A stretch of 64,000 bases of DNA from Sulfodiicoccus acidiphilus (GCF_003967175.1 NZ_AP018553.1:1178001-1242000), one strand, 5' to 3'; positions 17,505 to 26,330 are shown, counted from the stretch's first letter. The notes: a model not told the origin generated them from the letters alone. Program-made: numbers and translations.

Positions 17505-17969
17505 TTGGCCGTGACGGTCAGGGAAGCAAAGAAGGAAGATGCCGAGAGAATAATTGAATTGATGGTGCGATTAAAGAAGTTAAATGAGGAGTTCGATCCC
17601 CTTTACACGGTGAGGCAGGACATATACGACGTCGTTAAGAAGTTCGTGGAGGCCTCTATGGGGAAAGAGAACGTTGCTATGATTGTAGCAGAAGATCAGG
17701 AGGTGATCGGATTCGTGAGGCTCGAGATTAGATCGAGGATGTTCTATGAGCCCACCATGGAGGGAGTTATAACCGACCTATACGTCCTCCCTCCGTATAG
17801 ACGCAAGGGAGTGGGGAAGGTCCTTATAGATGCTGCGATAAAGGAGCTCAAGTCGCGCGGGGTCTACTTGGCCTCCGCCGAGTTCCCTCCCATGAACAAG
17901 ATATCCGTGGACTTCTATCAAAGGAGAGGGTTCAAGCCGTTACTCTACACTTTCTTTAAGGAAGTCTAA
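17505..17969 (+). CDS. GNAT-family N-acetyltransferase
   Basis: 154 residues. The acetyl-CoA binding motif A is visible as DLYVLPPYRRKGVGKVLIDAA (R/Q-x-x-G-x-G/A form, about residues 86-106), followed by the motif-B like FYQRRGF. The substrate is unknown. TTG start 5 nt after the malic enzyme stop, and 19 nt before the pyruvate oxidase-like gene, so it lies in the same operon. Confidence 0.82.
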   Translation: MAVTVREAKKEDAERIIELMVRLKKLNEEFDPLYTVRQDIYDVVKKFVEASMGKENVAMIVAEDQEVIGFVRLEIRSRMFYEPTMEGVITDLYVLPPYRRKGVGKVLIDAAIKELKSRGVYLASAEFPPMNKISVDFYQRRGFKPLLYTFFKEV

Positions 17970-17988
17970 TGGCCTCGAGGAAGCCGAG

Positions 17989-19569
17989 TTGGGTCATAAA
18001 GTGGCTGACGAGCTGGTGAGGCAGCTCCTTGTCGCGGGAGTCAAGCGCTTCTACGGTGTTCCAGGTGACGCGATAGATCTGGTAGTTGACGCAGTCAGGA
18101 AGACAGGGGCCACCTTCGTTCAGGTAAGACATGAAGAAGGGGGTGCTCTGGCTGCCTCTGCAGAAGCTAAGCTAACTGGAGGTCCGGGTGTCTGTTTAGG
18201 AACTTCAGGTCCTGGGTCCATCCACCTGCTCAACGGCCTATACGACGCGAAGCTGGACGGGGCACCGGTGATAGCTATAACCGGCCAAGTACCCACGGCT
18301 AAAATGTGGAGCAACTTCTTTCAGGAGGTAAACTTAAACAGACTGTTCGACGACGTAGCGATTTACAATGCCCAGCTGGTTAATCCCCAGGAGACGCCCT
18401 ACGTAGTGGCCAGGGCTGTGAGGGAGGCTGTGACAAGGAAGGGAGTATCTCACATAAACGTTCCGGAGGACGTGTTGCGCATGGATGCTGTCCCGAGGGA
18501 GGTTACAGTGAAGGTGCCTGAAACTAGATACACATTTGCCCAAAGGGAAGTTATAGCTGACATAGAAATAAGTGCGAGGCCTGTGATAATTATAGGCAAG
18601 GGAGCTCAGGGCCTAGGGGAGGAGGTGCTCTCTCTGGCACGGAAAATAGGTGCCCCTATAGTTCACGCCCTCAATGCCAAAGGGGTGGTCCCAGACTATG
18701 TGCCCCAGGCCTTTGGGGGACTTGGGATGTCAGGAACAAGGGCTGCTAGAGAAGCTTTGAGTCGAGCGGACCTTCTGATTATGATGGGTACCTCCTTCCC
18801 GTTCGTCGAGTTCCTCCCCGACGTAAAAACCATACAGGTCGACGTTGAGCCATGGAAGTTCGGACTCAGGGCACCCGTCGTCCAACCTGTACTATGCGAC
18901 GTAGAGACCTTCCTCAAGGAGGTCACACCATCCGTCAAAGAGAAAAAGGAGAAGTTTTACGACGAGCTTCAGAACGTCAAGAGGAGCTGGATGGAAGAGT
19001 TGACCGCTCTAGAGAAGCAGGGCACTAAGGTCAGACCAGGAGCCCTGGCCAAGGCCTTGAGTGAGGAAGTGCCCGAAGTGCCCGTCGTGGTGGACACGGG
19101 AAACGTAACTGTCTGGGTGAATAGACACTTCAGAGTCAAGAATCCCCGGAGGTTCCTCTTCTCCTCTTGGCTCGGAACGACCGGCTTTGGCGTCCCTGGC
19201 GGACTTGGAGCGGCCTTCGCCTCTAATTCTCAAGTACTCTCTGTGGTGGGGGACGGCGGGTTCGTAATGACAATGCAGGAGGTGTTAACCGCGCGGAAGT
19301 ACGGTGTCCCCGTCAAGGTAGTGATCTTCAATAACTCCTCCTTCGGCATGGTTAAGGAACAACAGCAGGAAGCCGGTCTTCAACCCTTCGGTGTGGAGTT
19401 GGACAATCCAGACTTCGTTGAGCTAGGGCGTAGCTTCAATGTCCCGTCGAGGAGAGTGGAGGAAGCCTCAGAGTTGACTGACGCCCTGAGGTGGCTTCGT
19501 CAAGAGAAGGGGCCAGCGATCCTGGAGGTAGTACTAGATCCGAGAGATGTCCCACCCAAGGTATCGTGA
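17989..19569 (+). CDS. Thiamine-diphosphate enzyme, pyruvate oxidase/acetolactate synthase-like
   Basis: 526 residues with the three-domain layout of the POX/ALS family. The N-terminal PYR domain has the cofactor-activating Glu in VRHEEGG (E49/E50), followed by a central domain. The C-terminal PP domain has the ThDP motif GDGGFVMTMQE...FNN (about 421-448). The overall pattern is closest to pyruvate oxidases/pyruvate:quinone oxidoreductases, but sequence alone does not exclude another 2-keto acid. The position after malic enzyme suggests malate to pyruvate to acetate or an acetyl product. TTG start. Confidence 0.8.
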   Translation: MGHKVADELVRQLLVAGVKRFYGVPGDAIDLVVDAVRKTGATFVQVRHEEGGALAASAEAKLTGGPGVCLGTSGPGSIHLLNGLYDAKLDGAPVIAITGQVPTAKMWSNFFQEVNLNRLFDDVAIYNAQLVNPQETPYVVARAVREAVTRKGVSHINVPEDVLRMDAVPREVTVKVPETRYTFAQREVIADIEISARPVIIIGKGAQGLGEEVLSLARKIGAPIVHALNAKGVVPDYVPQAFGGLGMSGTRAAREALSRADLLIMMGTSFPFVEFLPDVKTIQVDVEPWKFGLRAPVVQPVLCDVETFLKEVTPSVKEKKEKFYDELQNVKRSWMEELTALEKQGTKVRPGALAKALSEEVPEVPVVVDTGNVTVWVNRHFRVKNPRRFLFSSWLGTTGFGVPGGLGAAFASNSQVLSVVGDGGFVMTMQEVLTARKYGVPVKVVIFNNSSFGMVKEQQQEAGLQPFGVELDNPDFVELGRSFNVPSRRVEEASELTDALRWLRQEKGPAILEVVLDPRDVPPKVS

Positions 19570-19617
19570 AAAGGAGAATTCTCAACACAGTTAAATCTCC
19601 CAGAGGTAAGGCCACTT

Positions 19618-20013
19618 ATGTACAGGTTCTCCGTCTCACGAAAGTTTAACTGCGACTCGAACTCGCTGTGGCTGAAGGTGAAGGACATAGATTCCGTCAC
19701 AAAATATTGGAGAGGCCTCCGTAGCGTCAAGAAGATACAGGGTGACCTTTTCGAGGTCCGCTTCGCCTTTCCCGCGTCGGGCATAGTTAACATAAAGGCC
19801 GAAGAAGAGGCGAGGACACTCACCTTCACCTACATCAAGGGACCATTCAGAGGAACTAACGAAGTCCACGTCGGTGATGGAGAAATCACGTCCAGCTGGG
19901 AAGTGGAGTTCAACGGCCTCTACAAACTCATCGCTAGGAGTAACGTTCAGCACTTCTCCACGGGGGCCTCTCATGCCCTCCAGAGGTTGGTGGAGGAATG
20001 TGGGTCAGATTGA
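19618..20013 (+). CDS. StAR/SRPBCC-like protein, DUF3211-type
   Basis: 131 residues. The pattern of a polyketide-cyclase/START-like fold (an N-terminal strand with VSRKFNCDSNSLW, a beta sheet and a long C-terminal helix) and the size resemble the Sulfolobales-restricted DUF3211 proteins. No catalytic role is known. The 3' end overlaps the convergent methyltransferase by 9 nt. Confidence 0.6.
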   Translation: MYRFSVSRKFNCDSNSLWLKVKDIDSVTKYWRGLRSVKKIQGDLFEVRFAFPASGIVNIKAEEEARTLTFTYIKGPFRGTNEVHVGDGEITSSWEVEFNGLYKLIARSNVQHFSTGASHALQRLVEECGSD

Positions 20014-20562
20014 CCTAGGCCTCAGGAGCGCCCAAGACGACGTGACTCCCTGCTTAGACCTCAGGACTTCGAACTGAGACAAGAGTTCCCTCCACTCGCT
20101 CTTCTTCACGTCTCTAGGGTCTTTAGAGAAGGGGAAACTCCTAACGGATATGTAGATAGTTCCTCCTGGTTTGACTATCCTCGCCAACTCCCTCACCACC
20201 TCCTTATGCTTCACCGTACAGCACAGAAGGTCTTTGGATAGAACGAAGTCGACTGAGGCTGAGGGAATGAAGTCCAGCTTCTCCGCAGGAGAGACGTAGG
20301 CCTTAACGTTCTTCAGTCCCTCTTTCTCCGCCCTCTCTCTGAGCACCCTTACCGCGGCCTCGTCCGAATCCACAGCGAAGACTAGGCCTTGAGGTCCTAC
20401 CACCTTTGCTAGCGGCAAGGTGTAATACCCAGCTCCACATCCCACGTCTGCTACCACCATGCCCGGACTCACGTAAGTTCTTGCGAACTTCTCTGGAGAC
20501 TCCGTTAACCTACGGAGTGGGTTGTTGAGGATGAAAACTGGAACGTGTCTGTCCTCGATCAC
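20005..20562 (-). CDS. Class I SAM-dependent methyltransferase
   Basis: 185 residues. Motif I VADVGCGAGYYTLPLA (about 38-53), the acidic residue after beta-2 (FAVDSDE) and the motif IV-like VDFVLSKDLLCC are present. Small-molecule or arsenite-type methyltransferases have this layout, but no diagnostic cysteines or substrate domain are seen. 35 nt downstream of the herA-like gene and on the same strand, so it may be cotranscribed. Confidence 0.82.
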   Translation of the reverse strand: MIEDRHVPVFILNNPLRRLTESPEKFARTYVSPGMVVADVGCGAGYYTLPLAKVVGPQGLVFAVDSDEAAVRVLRERAEKEGLKNVKAYVSPAEKLDFIPSASVDFVLSKDLLCCTVKHKEVVRELARIVKPGGTIYISVRSFPFSKDPRDVKKSEWRELLSQFEVLRSKQGVTSSWALLRPRSI

Positions 20563-20597
20563 ACCAGGGTTCTCACTCCCGAGCTCAAAAGTCTTGG

Positions 20598-22322
20598 TTA
20601 AGTAGTTCCTAATGCCCTCCTCAGCTCGGCGAAGTTGTTCTCAGCTCGGAAGAATACAGGTATGTCGTAGGGGGTGGCCGACTTGAAGCTAACCAGCAGC
20701 CACTCCCCCGTCTCCAACTCCAAGGTTCTATCGAGAAGCGCATCGCTTATGGCGAACGTTTCTCCCACTAACTGCCTGTCGTAAGGCCTGGGTAACGTAC
20801 TTATGAAGTACGTATGAAGTTGCTGGAGCGCGTTGGTGTTGAGGTAGGCCAACCTCTGCGAGCTTATGAGGGAGTGAAGGTGGTACTTCCTACCTTGCCT
20901 GAGGAGCTTCTCCACCGCCTCACTCGACTTCTCACTCATGTTCTTTTGTCTTGTGTCGAAAGGAATGAACTCCTGCGCCTCATCGAGAACGAAGAGCACT
21001 GATGGGGAGGCGGAGAACATCTTCTTCCTCCTGTTCATAACCTCGTTTATTACGTTGGAGACGACGAACCTGGCCTCTTCCACTTTAGGACTCTCGACCA
21101 CGAAGAGTCTGGGCGACACCTCCGAGTCCTCAAGAATTTCTATTGCTAACTTCTCAATGTCGTAGTCCTCGCTCACCGGCTCCACGTTGGTGGAGGAGAG
21201 GTACGACCTGAGCCCGTTAATGAAGGAGAATATTGAGGACGTTTCCCTGAGCTTGGACCGGTTGGCCACCTCCTCCACCTCGTCCAGCAGTCCGTTCACT
21301 CTCTCGTCAACGATGTCGTCCTTACTCAGCTTGTTCTCCCTCATTAACGCGTCCAGTTTTTGAAGCATGGTGAACAGCACAGGTTTCTGGGAGGCCGCGT
21401 AGTTGTCGGAAATCTGGCCGTTCACTAAGTCCACCAGGTCCCCGTAGGTCATAAGCACCTGCGAGCTAGACGGCACATACATATACCTGACTTTCTCCTC
21501 CTCTATTAGCCTCTGGGTAGTAACCCTGAACTTGTCCCTGAGGTCATCTAGCTCCTCTGGGACTACGTGGAGTCTCATGAAGCGTCTAGAGGCCTCCACT
21601 GGCGATGGTGGTAGTCTCTCCGCCGTCAGGACACGCGAGTTATACCTCACCAACTGATCGAAGAGGAGCGTGAAGTACTCCATGGATATGTCGAACACCA
21701 CTACCTTGAGATTCCTCATGGTGCCTAAGGCCCTCCTTACTAGTAACGAGACCAGGTTCGACTTCCCAGAGCCAGTGAACGCGAACACTCCAACGTGATA
21801 CCTCACTGCCTTCTCTAGGTCAATTCTCAGTTCTACTCCGTCCCCTAAAACCCTTCCGAGGGGTTCGCTGGAGCTCGAACACACCAACCTCTGGTAAGCT
21901 TCCCTACTCAGCTGATACACCGCGGAAGCGGGAAAAGGAGGCGAGTATCCCCTCCTGAAGGTCACCTTAGAGGAGTCCATCAGATACCCAACTGGCACAG
22001 CGTACACTTCTACCCAGCTTTCGGGAGACCCCTTCTCCCAGCTCCTCTCCACTTCATCCATGACCTCGTCCCTTATTTCCTTGGGGATGGATCCCTCTAG
22101 GTTTATCATGGAGTAATGGAGTGGCAGGAAGTCCACGATCTCCAGGAGTAACATCTCTCCTCCCATCGACTTCACTGCGAGAACCCTCCCCACGCTGAGC
22201 TTGAGTTCTGGGGTGTAGGGAACCTCGATCACGAAGCTCCTGAAGCTTATAGTTCCTCTACCGTCTGACGTCGGTCTCGTGACTACTCTTACTTCCCTCA
22301 GTCTACCTATTGGGCCTTCCAA
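20598..22322 (-). CDS. HerA-like FtsK/DUF87 ATPase
   Basis: 574 residues. The N-terminal beta-rich HAS-barrel-like region is followed by Walker A AFTGSGKSN (about 181-189), VVFDIS for the following strand, and Walker B FVLDEAQEF (about 457-465) with the typical TGSGKS/DE pair of hexameric HerA translocases. HerA pumps DNA for the NurA nuclease. It overlaps the upstream NurA-like gene by 20 nt. No mre11 or rad50 is encoded nearby, so this is probably a paralogue of the canonical repair operon or a defence-type pair. Confidence 0.82.
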   Translation of the reverse strand: MEGPIGRLREVRVVTRPTSDGRGTISFRSFVIEVPYTPELKLSVGRVLAVKSMGGEMLLLEIVDFLPLHYSMINLEGSIPKEIRDEVMDEVERSWEKGSPESWVEVYAVPVGYLMDSSKVTFRRGYSPPFPASAVYQLSREAYQRLVCSSSSEPLGRVLGDGVELRIDLEKAVRYHVGVFAFTGSGKSNLVSLLVRRALGTMRNLKVVVFDISMEYFTLLFDQLVRYNSRVLTAERLPPSPVEASRRFMRLHVVPEELDDLRDKFRVTTQRLIEEEKVRYMYVPSSSQVLMTYGDLVDLVNGQISDNYAASQKPVLFTMLQKLDALMRENKLSKDDIVDERVNGLLDEVEEVANRSKLRETSSIFSFINGLRSYLSSTNVEPVSEDYDIEKLAIEILEDSEVSPRLFVVESPKVEEARFVVSNVINEVMNRRKKMFSASPSVLFVLDEAQEFIPFDTRQKNMSEKSSEAVEKLLRQGRKYHLHSLISSQRLAYLNTNALQQLHTYFISTLPRPYDRQLVGETFAISDALLDRTLELETGEWLLVSFKSATPYDIPVFFRAENNFAELRRALGTT

Positions 22323-23007
22323 AGGCCCTTGCCGACTCGACGATCCTCCTGAAGTCCCTATATCGCACCTGCCTCCTTGTCAAAAGGAAGTCCATCGTCC
22401 TTTTGAATTTGTCCCTCTTGAACTTGGCCAGTTTGTCCGCTAGGAAGAGCGGGTAGTTATATCCCAAGGCCTCCGGAACGGGCTCGTTCCCCATCACTCT
22501 TAGGAGTCTGAACACCTGTCCTGCAGAGAGTTGCTTGGTCCACTCCGTCATGAATATCCAGGATGACTTCCTAAGCTTGAAGAAGGCCCTCCTAGGCGCA
22601 GTTGTAGGATCCTCTACCATCCATGGCACTTCCCTTCCTAGAAATCTCTCCCTCCCTGGGAAGTCCTTCACTACCGCAATAGCGTTGGCCGGTAATCCCA
22701 GTTGAGCGTCTCTGGAGAGCATCCTGTCCATCAGGACGAGGTCTACCTGCTCCAAGGAGGCCTGAGCGTACTCCATTCTCCTCATGGCATCCTCCCCATT
22801 TCCCTGAAACATACTGTCCACAGACGATAGACCCGTGAGTCTGAACCCCTTATTATCGACCTGCCCGTAGACTATGGCAACTACAACGTAGGATAACTCC
22901 CCTTCGTCCGTCTTGACGGTATGGAGACTGCCATCTAGGGCGGCGAAGCTCATGGGAGATAACTCCTCTTCCCCTACATTTATAAGCGACCCGACTTCAC
23001 GGAGCAA
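22303..23007 (-). CDS. NurA-like nuclease partner of HerA
   Basis: NurA-domain protein. The AALDGS motif near the N terminus (metal-binding Asp) and LVLMDRMLS in the second conserved segment are seen, with the C-terminal block NYPLFLADKLAKF typical of the family. Overlaps the herA-like gene, which supports a HerA-NurA complex. The frame is open to 23136, but that would run 90 nt into the divergent regulator. A TATA-like element GGCATAAAAAC on the minus strand near 23045 supports a start near 23007 (TTG), giving about 234 residues. The start is uncertain. Confidence 0.72.
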   Translation of the reverse strand: MLREVGSLINVGEEELSPMSFAALDGSLHTVKTDEGELSYVVVAIVYGQVDNKGFRLTGLSSVDSMFQGNGEDAMRRMEYAQASLEQVDLVLMDRMLSRDAQLGLPANAIAVVKDFPGRERFLGREVPWMVEDPTTAPRRAFFKLRKSSWIFMTEWTKQLSAGQVFRLLRVMGNEPVPEALGYNYPLFLADKLAKFKRDKFKRTMDFLLTRRQVRYRDFRRIVESARAFGRPNR

Positions 23008-23046
23008 GTGCTCAGGACCCCTCTCACACTCCTCACTGACGTTTTT

Positions 23047-23943
23047 ATGCCTTCTCTCCGCGTACTCGCGGCCAAGAGGTTGAGAGAACTTGGAATGAGT
23101 CAGACTAGGATAGCGAGTCTTGTAGGGGTGAGTCAACCCGCAGTTAGACAGTACCTCGACGAAGATGAGGAGAAGGTGATAGAGAGGCTGATCAACCTAG
23201 GCCTCGCTAAGGAAGAGGTGAATGAATTAGTGGACCAGGTAACTCAGTTGCTGTCGTCGGAGGACGTTGAAGCTGTAATGTCCTTCGTAACTACGAGGGG
23301 ACTGAAACTACTTTCTGACCTTAGGTTTTGTCAGTTCCACAGGTCCCTTGATCAGGAAGTCCCCCCCACCTGTTCTATTTGTTCATCTCTTTACATAGAA
23401 AGTGAGGAGGAGCTCATGCGGCAGGCCTTGGCCATGATACAGGACGAGGACGTTTCTGAGCTCATTCCTCAAGTGATGAGTAACATGGCTTTCGCTAAGT
23501 GGGGAGCGAAGGGACCGAACGACGTAATAGCGGTCCCCGGAAGGATAACGAAAGTTCACGGCGTCCCCAGGCCAGCGTCCAGGCCTGAGTGGGGAGCTAG
23601 TGCACACTTGGCTAAGATACTCCTAAGGGTGATGGAGAGCAGACATGGACTAAGGGCTGTCATGAACCTAAAGTACGACGATTCTGTGGAGAGGGCGTTG
23701 CTGAAGCTTGGACTTCCCTACGTCAAGGTGCGAGGCGAGAGTGGAGACGACGACGTCGTCGCAAGGGAGATAGCTGAGGCCATGACGGGGGAAGCCCAGG
23801 TCGCTCTACACCTAGGAGGGAGATGGTTGGAGCCCGCGACCTACGTGTTCGGGAGGGATCCGCTTGAGGTGGCGAAGAGGGTGTTGGGGTTAGCGAGGGA
23901 GTACGTGAAGCTTAGGTCCAAAAGGAGTCAGGCCTCCAAGTAG
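23047..23943 (+). CDS. thiR: ThiR-like thiamine regulator: HTH plus ThiN domain
   Basis: N-terminal helix-turn-helix (MSQTRIASLVGVSQPAVRQYL) of an archaeal XRE/Tfx-like type, a cysteine-containing middle segment (CQFH...CSIC) and a C-terminal ThiN domain (VPGRITKVHG to PYVKVRGES). ThiN is found fused to ThiD or, with an HTH, in the regulator ThiR that controls thiamine synthesis and uptake in archaea. ATG 23047 is preferred to the GTG at 23008, because the HTH begins immediately after it. Divergent from the nurA-like gene with overlapping promoters. tenA at 40.3 kb is a plausible target. Confidence 0.82.
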   Translation: MPSLRVLAAKRLRELGMSQTRIASLVGVSQPAVRQYLDEDEEKVIERLINLGLAKEEVNELVDQVTQLLSSEDVEAVMSFVTTRGLKLLSDLRFCQFHRSLDQEVPPTCSICSSLYIESEEELMRQALAMIQDEDVSELIPQVMSNMAFAKWGAKGPNDVIAVPGRITKVHGVPRPASRPEWGASAHLAKILLRVMESRHGLRAVMNLKYDDSVERALLKLGLPYVKVRGESGDDDVVAREIAEAMTGEAQVALHLGGRWLEPATYVFGRDPLEVAKRVLGLAREYVKLRSKRSQASK

Positions 23944-24812
23944 CCCACCACTCTCGGCTTCTTGGGCCTGGCATTGAGGTTGAGGAGCAGGAACCTCGAA
24001 GAGAAAGGAAGTCTTCTGTTCAGCCTCACCTCCACTTCTCCCTGTCCCTCCACTGAAGCCACGCTCGAGGATCCGGACGAAACAACATGAAACATACCAG
24101 GAGAGTAGTCGGCCCACTCGAACTTCACTAACTTCCCTCTAATCGAGTCAACTACTTTAGTCTCTGGCTTGACCATGGAGTAGAGCCCCCTGAGCTCCTC
24201 TTGACGCACGTTCTTCAGTGCTATACCTACCCTAACACCAGGGCCTACAGCGTCCTGATCCTCATCTAGCACTTGTATGCTCTTAACCTCGACCTCCTTC
24301 CCTTGAGGGAGTGTCAGCAATCTATCGTGAACCCCTAACTGTGTGCTAGAGAAGCCCAGTACTACAGTCCCAATCCCTCTCACTTGGAATACCTTGTCCA
24401 CCGCAATGTACCCCCTATCTGGGGTTTCATACGAAACTTCCTTCACCTCTTGGGAGATCTTCCCAGCTAGAGAGGTACCATTGAGGAGTTTGCCGGCCAC
24501 TTGAGTAGACGCTATTACACTACCCTCGATGCCTGAGGCCTCACTCAAGAGTAGAAGCTCTCCATCCTCAGGCTTTGGCGAGTCAGGCAACCTTAAGAAG
24601 AAAGATGAGGACACCGTTAGACATTCAGCCGCCTCAACCAGTCTAGAGGGAAGACCTGTGGGAAACAGAACTGATAGAAGGTGATCCTCTCTCTTCCTGT
24701 AAAATATCTTCGTGGCCTCGTCTTCGTGGAGCTTCCCCAGTTTCCTACCTATCTCCATGCCTAGATCCAAGTTTGTTGAAAGGATCGTTGCTACATAGCC
24801 TCTTATCATCAA
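23928..24812 (-). CDS. EF-Tu/SelB-like protein lacking a recognisable GTPase site
   Basis: 294 residues. Residues about 130-215 (IAVDKVFQVRGIGTVVLG...VKSIQVLDEDQDAVGPGVRVGIALKNV) are a clear translation-factor domain 2, followed by a domain 3-like region. The N-terminal 125 residues occupy the place of the G domain but have no GxxxxGK[ST], DxxG or NKxD motif. It is probably a degenerate paralogue related to SelB/aEF1A with a regulatory or tRNA-binding role; function unknown. Its 3' end overlaps the convergent regulator gene by 16 nt. Confidence 0.7.
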   Translation of the reverse strand: MMIRGYVATILSTNLDLGMEIGRKLGKLHEDEATKIFYRKREDHLLSVLFPTGLPSRLVEAAECLTVSSSFFLRLPDSPKPEDGELLLLSEASGIEGSVIASTQVAGKLLNGTSLAGKISQEVKEVSYETPDRGYIAVDKVFQVRGIGTVVLGFSSTQLGVHDRLLTLPQGKEVEVKSIQVLDEDQDAVGPGVRVGIALKNVRQEELRGLYSMVKPETKVVDSIRGKLVKFEWADYSPGMFHVVSSGSSSVASVEGQGEVEVRLNRRLPFSSRFLLLNLNARPKKPRVVGYLEA

Positions 24813-24848
24813 TGGAGTTTAAGCCCATCCTCGTTAAAAGGGTTGAGC

Positions 24849-25220
24849 TCAAACTAGAAGTAAAGCCAGGGCTATGGAAACTAGCAAAACGGTCAAGGCA
24901 AAGATTGTGTTCTCGACCTTCCTCGGCCTGTAGGTTCCCTTGTCTAGCGACAACTCCGCTTCAATGTATGTGTAAAGCCCGTAAACGATGGCGGCCCCTC
25001 CAAGGAATATCATTACCTCCCCGTAGATTACCGACCCATATGGAATGAGCTTGGAAGACCTTATTACTTCTAGGAAGAGGGCGAACTTGGCGATCACGAA
25101 TCCAAATCCTATCAAAGCTATGCCGGTCCTAACCCAGGCGAGAAACGTCCTCTCATTGGCCATGTGATCTGATGGCTGCCCCACATCACTCCCTAGGAAA
25201 AGTATGCTGAACTCCAACAT
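24849..25220 (-). CDS. DUF202 (YidH-type) membrane protein
   Basis: 123 residues with three hydrophobic helices. The family signature ANERTFLAWVRTGIALIGFG is present at about 21-40. DUF202 proteins are small inner-membrane proteins of unknown function. 36 bp downstream of the start of the EF-Tu-like gene on the same strand. Confidence 0.85.
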   Translation of the reverse strand: MLEFSILFLGSDVGQPSDHMANERTFLAWVRTGIALIGFGFVIAKFALFLEVIRSSKLIPYGSVIYGEVMIFLGGAAIVYGLYTYIEAELSLDKGTYRPRKVENTIFALTVLLVSIALALLLV

Positions 25221-25348
25221 AAGCGCCAGTCACCTTCAGAGCCCTAGTAATAGGAGGAAGTTCTACAAAAACCAAGAGGCAGAAAGCCTCGCCCTTCAGG
25301 GCAGGGATGAATGCCTTCAAAACTCAAATCCGAACTCCCTAGAGTTCC

Positions 25349-26290
25349 TTGATGGTCAGGAGAAGTAAACCCCCAACCAGAGCGACAGTTTCGATGAAGG
25401 TTCCCCTCTCTCATCCTTTACTAGCCTTGGTTGAGAAGTACGTGAGAGCTCTGCGATTCGTCCTGTACTGGTTGAAAGAGAACGTCGCAAACCCAAATGA
25501 GGAGGACGTTTTAACGAGAGTGCACAGCGAGATATACCACAAACAGAAGGGGGGAGTTCGACCCACTTCGAAAGTTCCTCAAGACTGTTATCGTGACGCC
25601 TACTATCCTCACTATCATCTTATCGAAATCATTACTGCAGCTCAACCTAGGAGTTAGCCACACACTCGATCTGTATACCCTTGGGAAACGACCTCTGTTA
25701 GGGTTGTTGAACCAGCTCTTTTGGATATGGCGTCGACGACAAGAACTACGTGGGGAACCCAAATCACCTGAACAGAGTTTATCAGAGGAAGTCCTTAGCT
25801 GAAAAACTCCAGAGGAAGTACACAAAGAGGTGTTAAGGAAAACGAGAGGATCCTTTCGAGGATTAAGGAGTTTCCACTCAAAAGCTAGGAGAATCCTAGA
25901 GGACTTCCCAAGGAAAGTTGGTGAGTGGGTAGTCGACATTGTCAAATTATACAAAGGCGTTAGGCTGGAGGACTTGAAGAACTTGGCCAAACACGTAGAT
26001 AAGTTGTCTAAAGAGTTTAGTACTCTACCAGATGGAGTACATAAGTACCCATTGCTGGTTCGCGTGGCAAGCTAAGAAGCACGGTCTCCTTGTTGAATTC
26101 GTGAACCCTAAGTACTCCTCAACCTCTTGTCCAAAATGTGGTTCAAAAATGGCCGAGATAAGCGGCCGCAGGTTCAAGTGTCCCTCACGTGGTTGGCAGA
26201 ACGACTTTGACGTAATCGCAATCGCGAATTTGAATGGGAGGAGATCTCTGATCCTCTCGACCGCCCCTCAGAGATGTAACCCCGAATCGG
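25349..26290 (+). pseudogene. tnpB: tnpB of element A1 with internal inversion and frameshifts
   Basis: Plus-strand pieces in order: N terminus to [11 protein letters not shown] (to 25600), then [19 protein letters not shown] (25750-25820), [20 protein letters not shown], RuvC-II LEDLKNL, zinc ribbon CPKCG...CPSRGW (second CxxC damaged) and [11 protein letters not shown]. Between 25601 and 25728 the coding sequence lies on the minus strand ([22 protein letters not shown]). It is flanked by GACGCC at 25595-25600 and GGCGTC at 25729-25734, a perfect 6-bp inverted repeat. About 70 residues before the GNPNHL block are also missing. Not functional. Confidence 0.8.
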
Positions 26291-26330
26291 TGGGGGGAAC
26301 CCTCGCCATTCGTGGCGGGGAGGAAGTCAG
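26262..26330 (+). ncRNA. Candidate omegaRNA scaffold, right end of element A1
   Basis: The block CGCCCCTCAGAGATGTAACC, CCGAATCGGTGGGG and CCTCGCC..GGCGGGG ending GTCAG is nearly identical to 28279-28346. It overlaps the end of tnpB, the place where TnpB guide RNA scaffolds are encoded. Transcription is not shown. Confidence 0.4.

Larger units (their letters stand above)
25283..26330 (+). mobile_element. Full-length but broken IS605/IS1341-type tnpB element A1
   Basis: Bounded by the left hairpin GCCTCGCCCTTCAGGGC (25283-25310) and the right end GGAGGAAGTCAG (to 26330). It has the same orientation, ends and almost the same length (1048 against 1060 bp) as the element at 27287-28346; the HEPN-MNT pair lies between them. 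No tnpA is present, as in IS1341-type elements. Confidence 0.75.

Noticed and set aside
25511-25990. 159-residue minus-strand ORF that partly resembles TnpB
   Set aside because: Only the part from the inverted 128-bp segment is TnpB-like; the rest is antisense to the plus-strand tnpB. An artefact of the inversion, not a separate gene.
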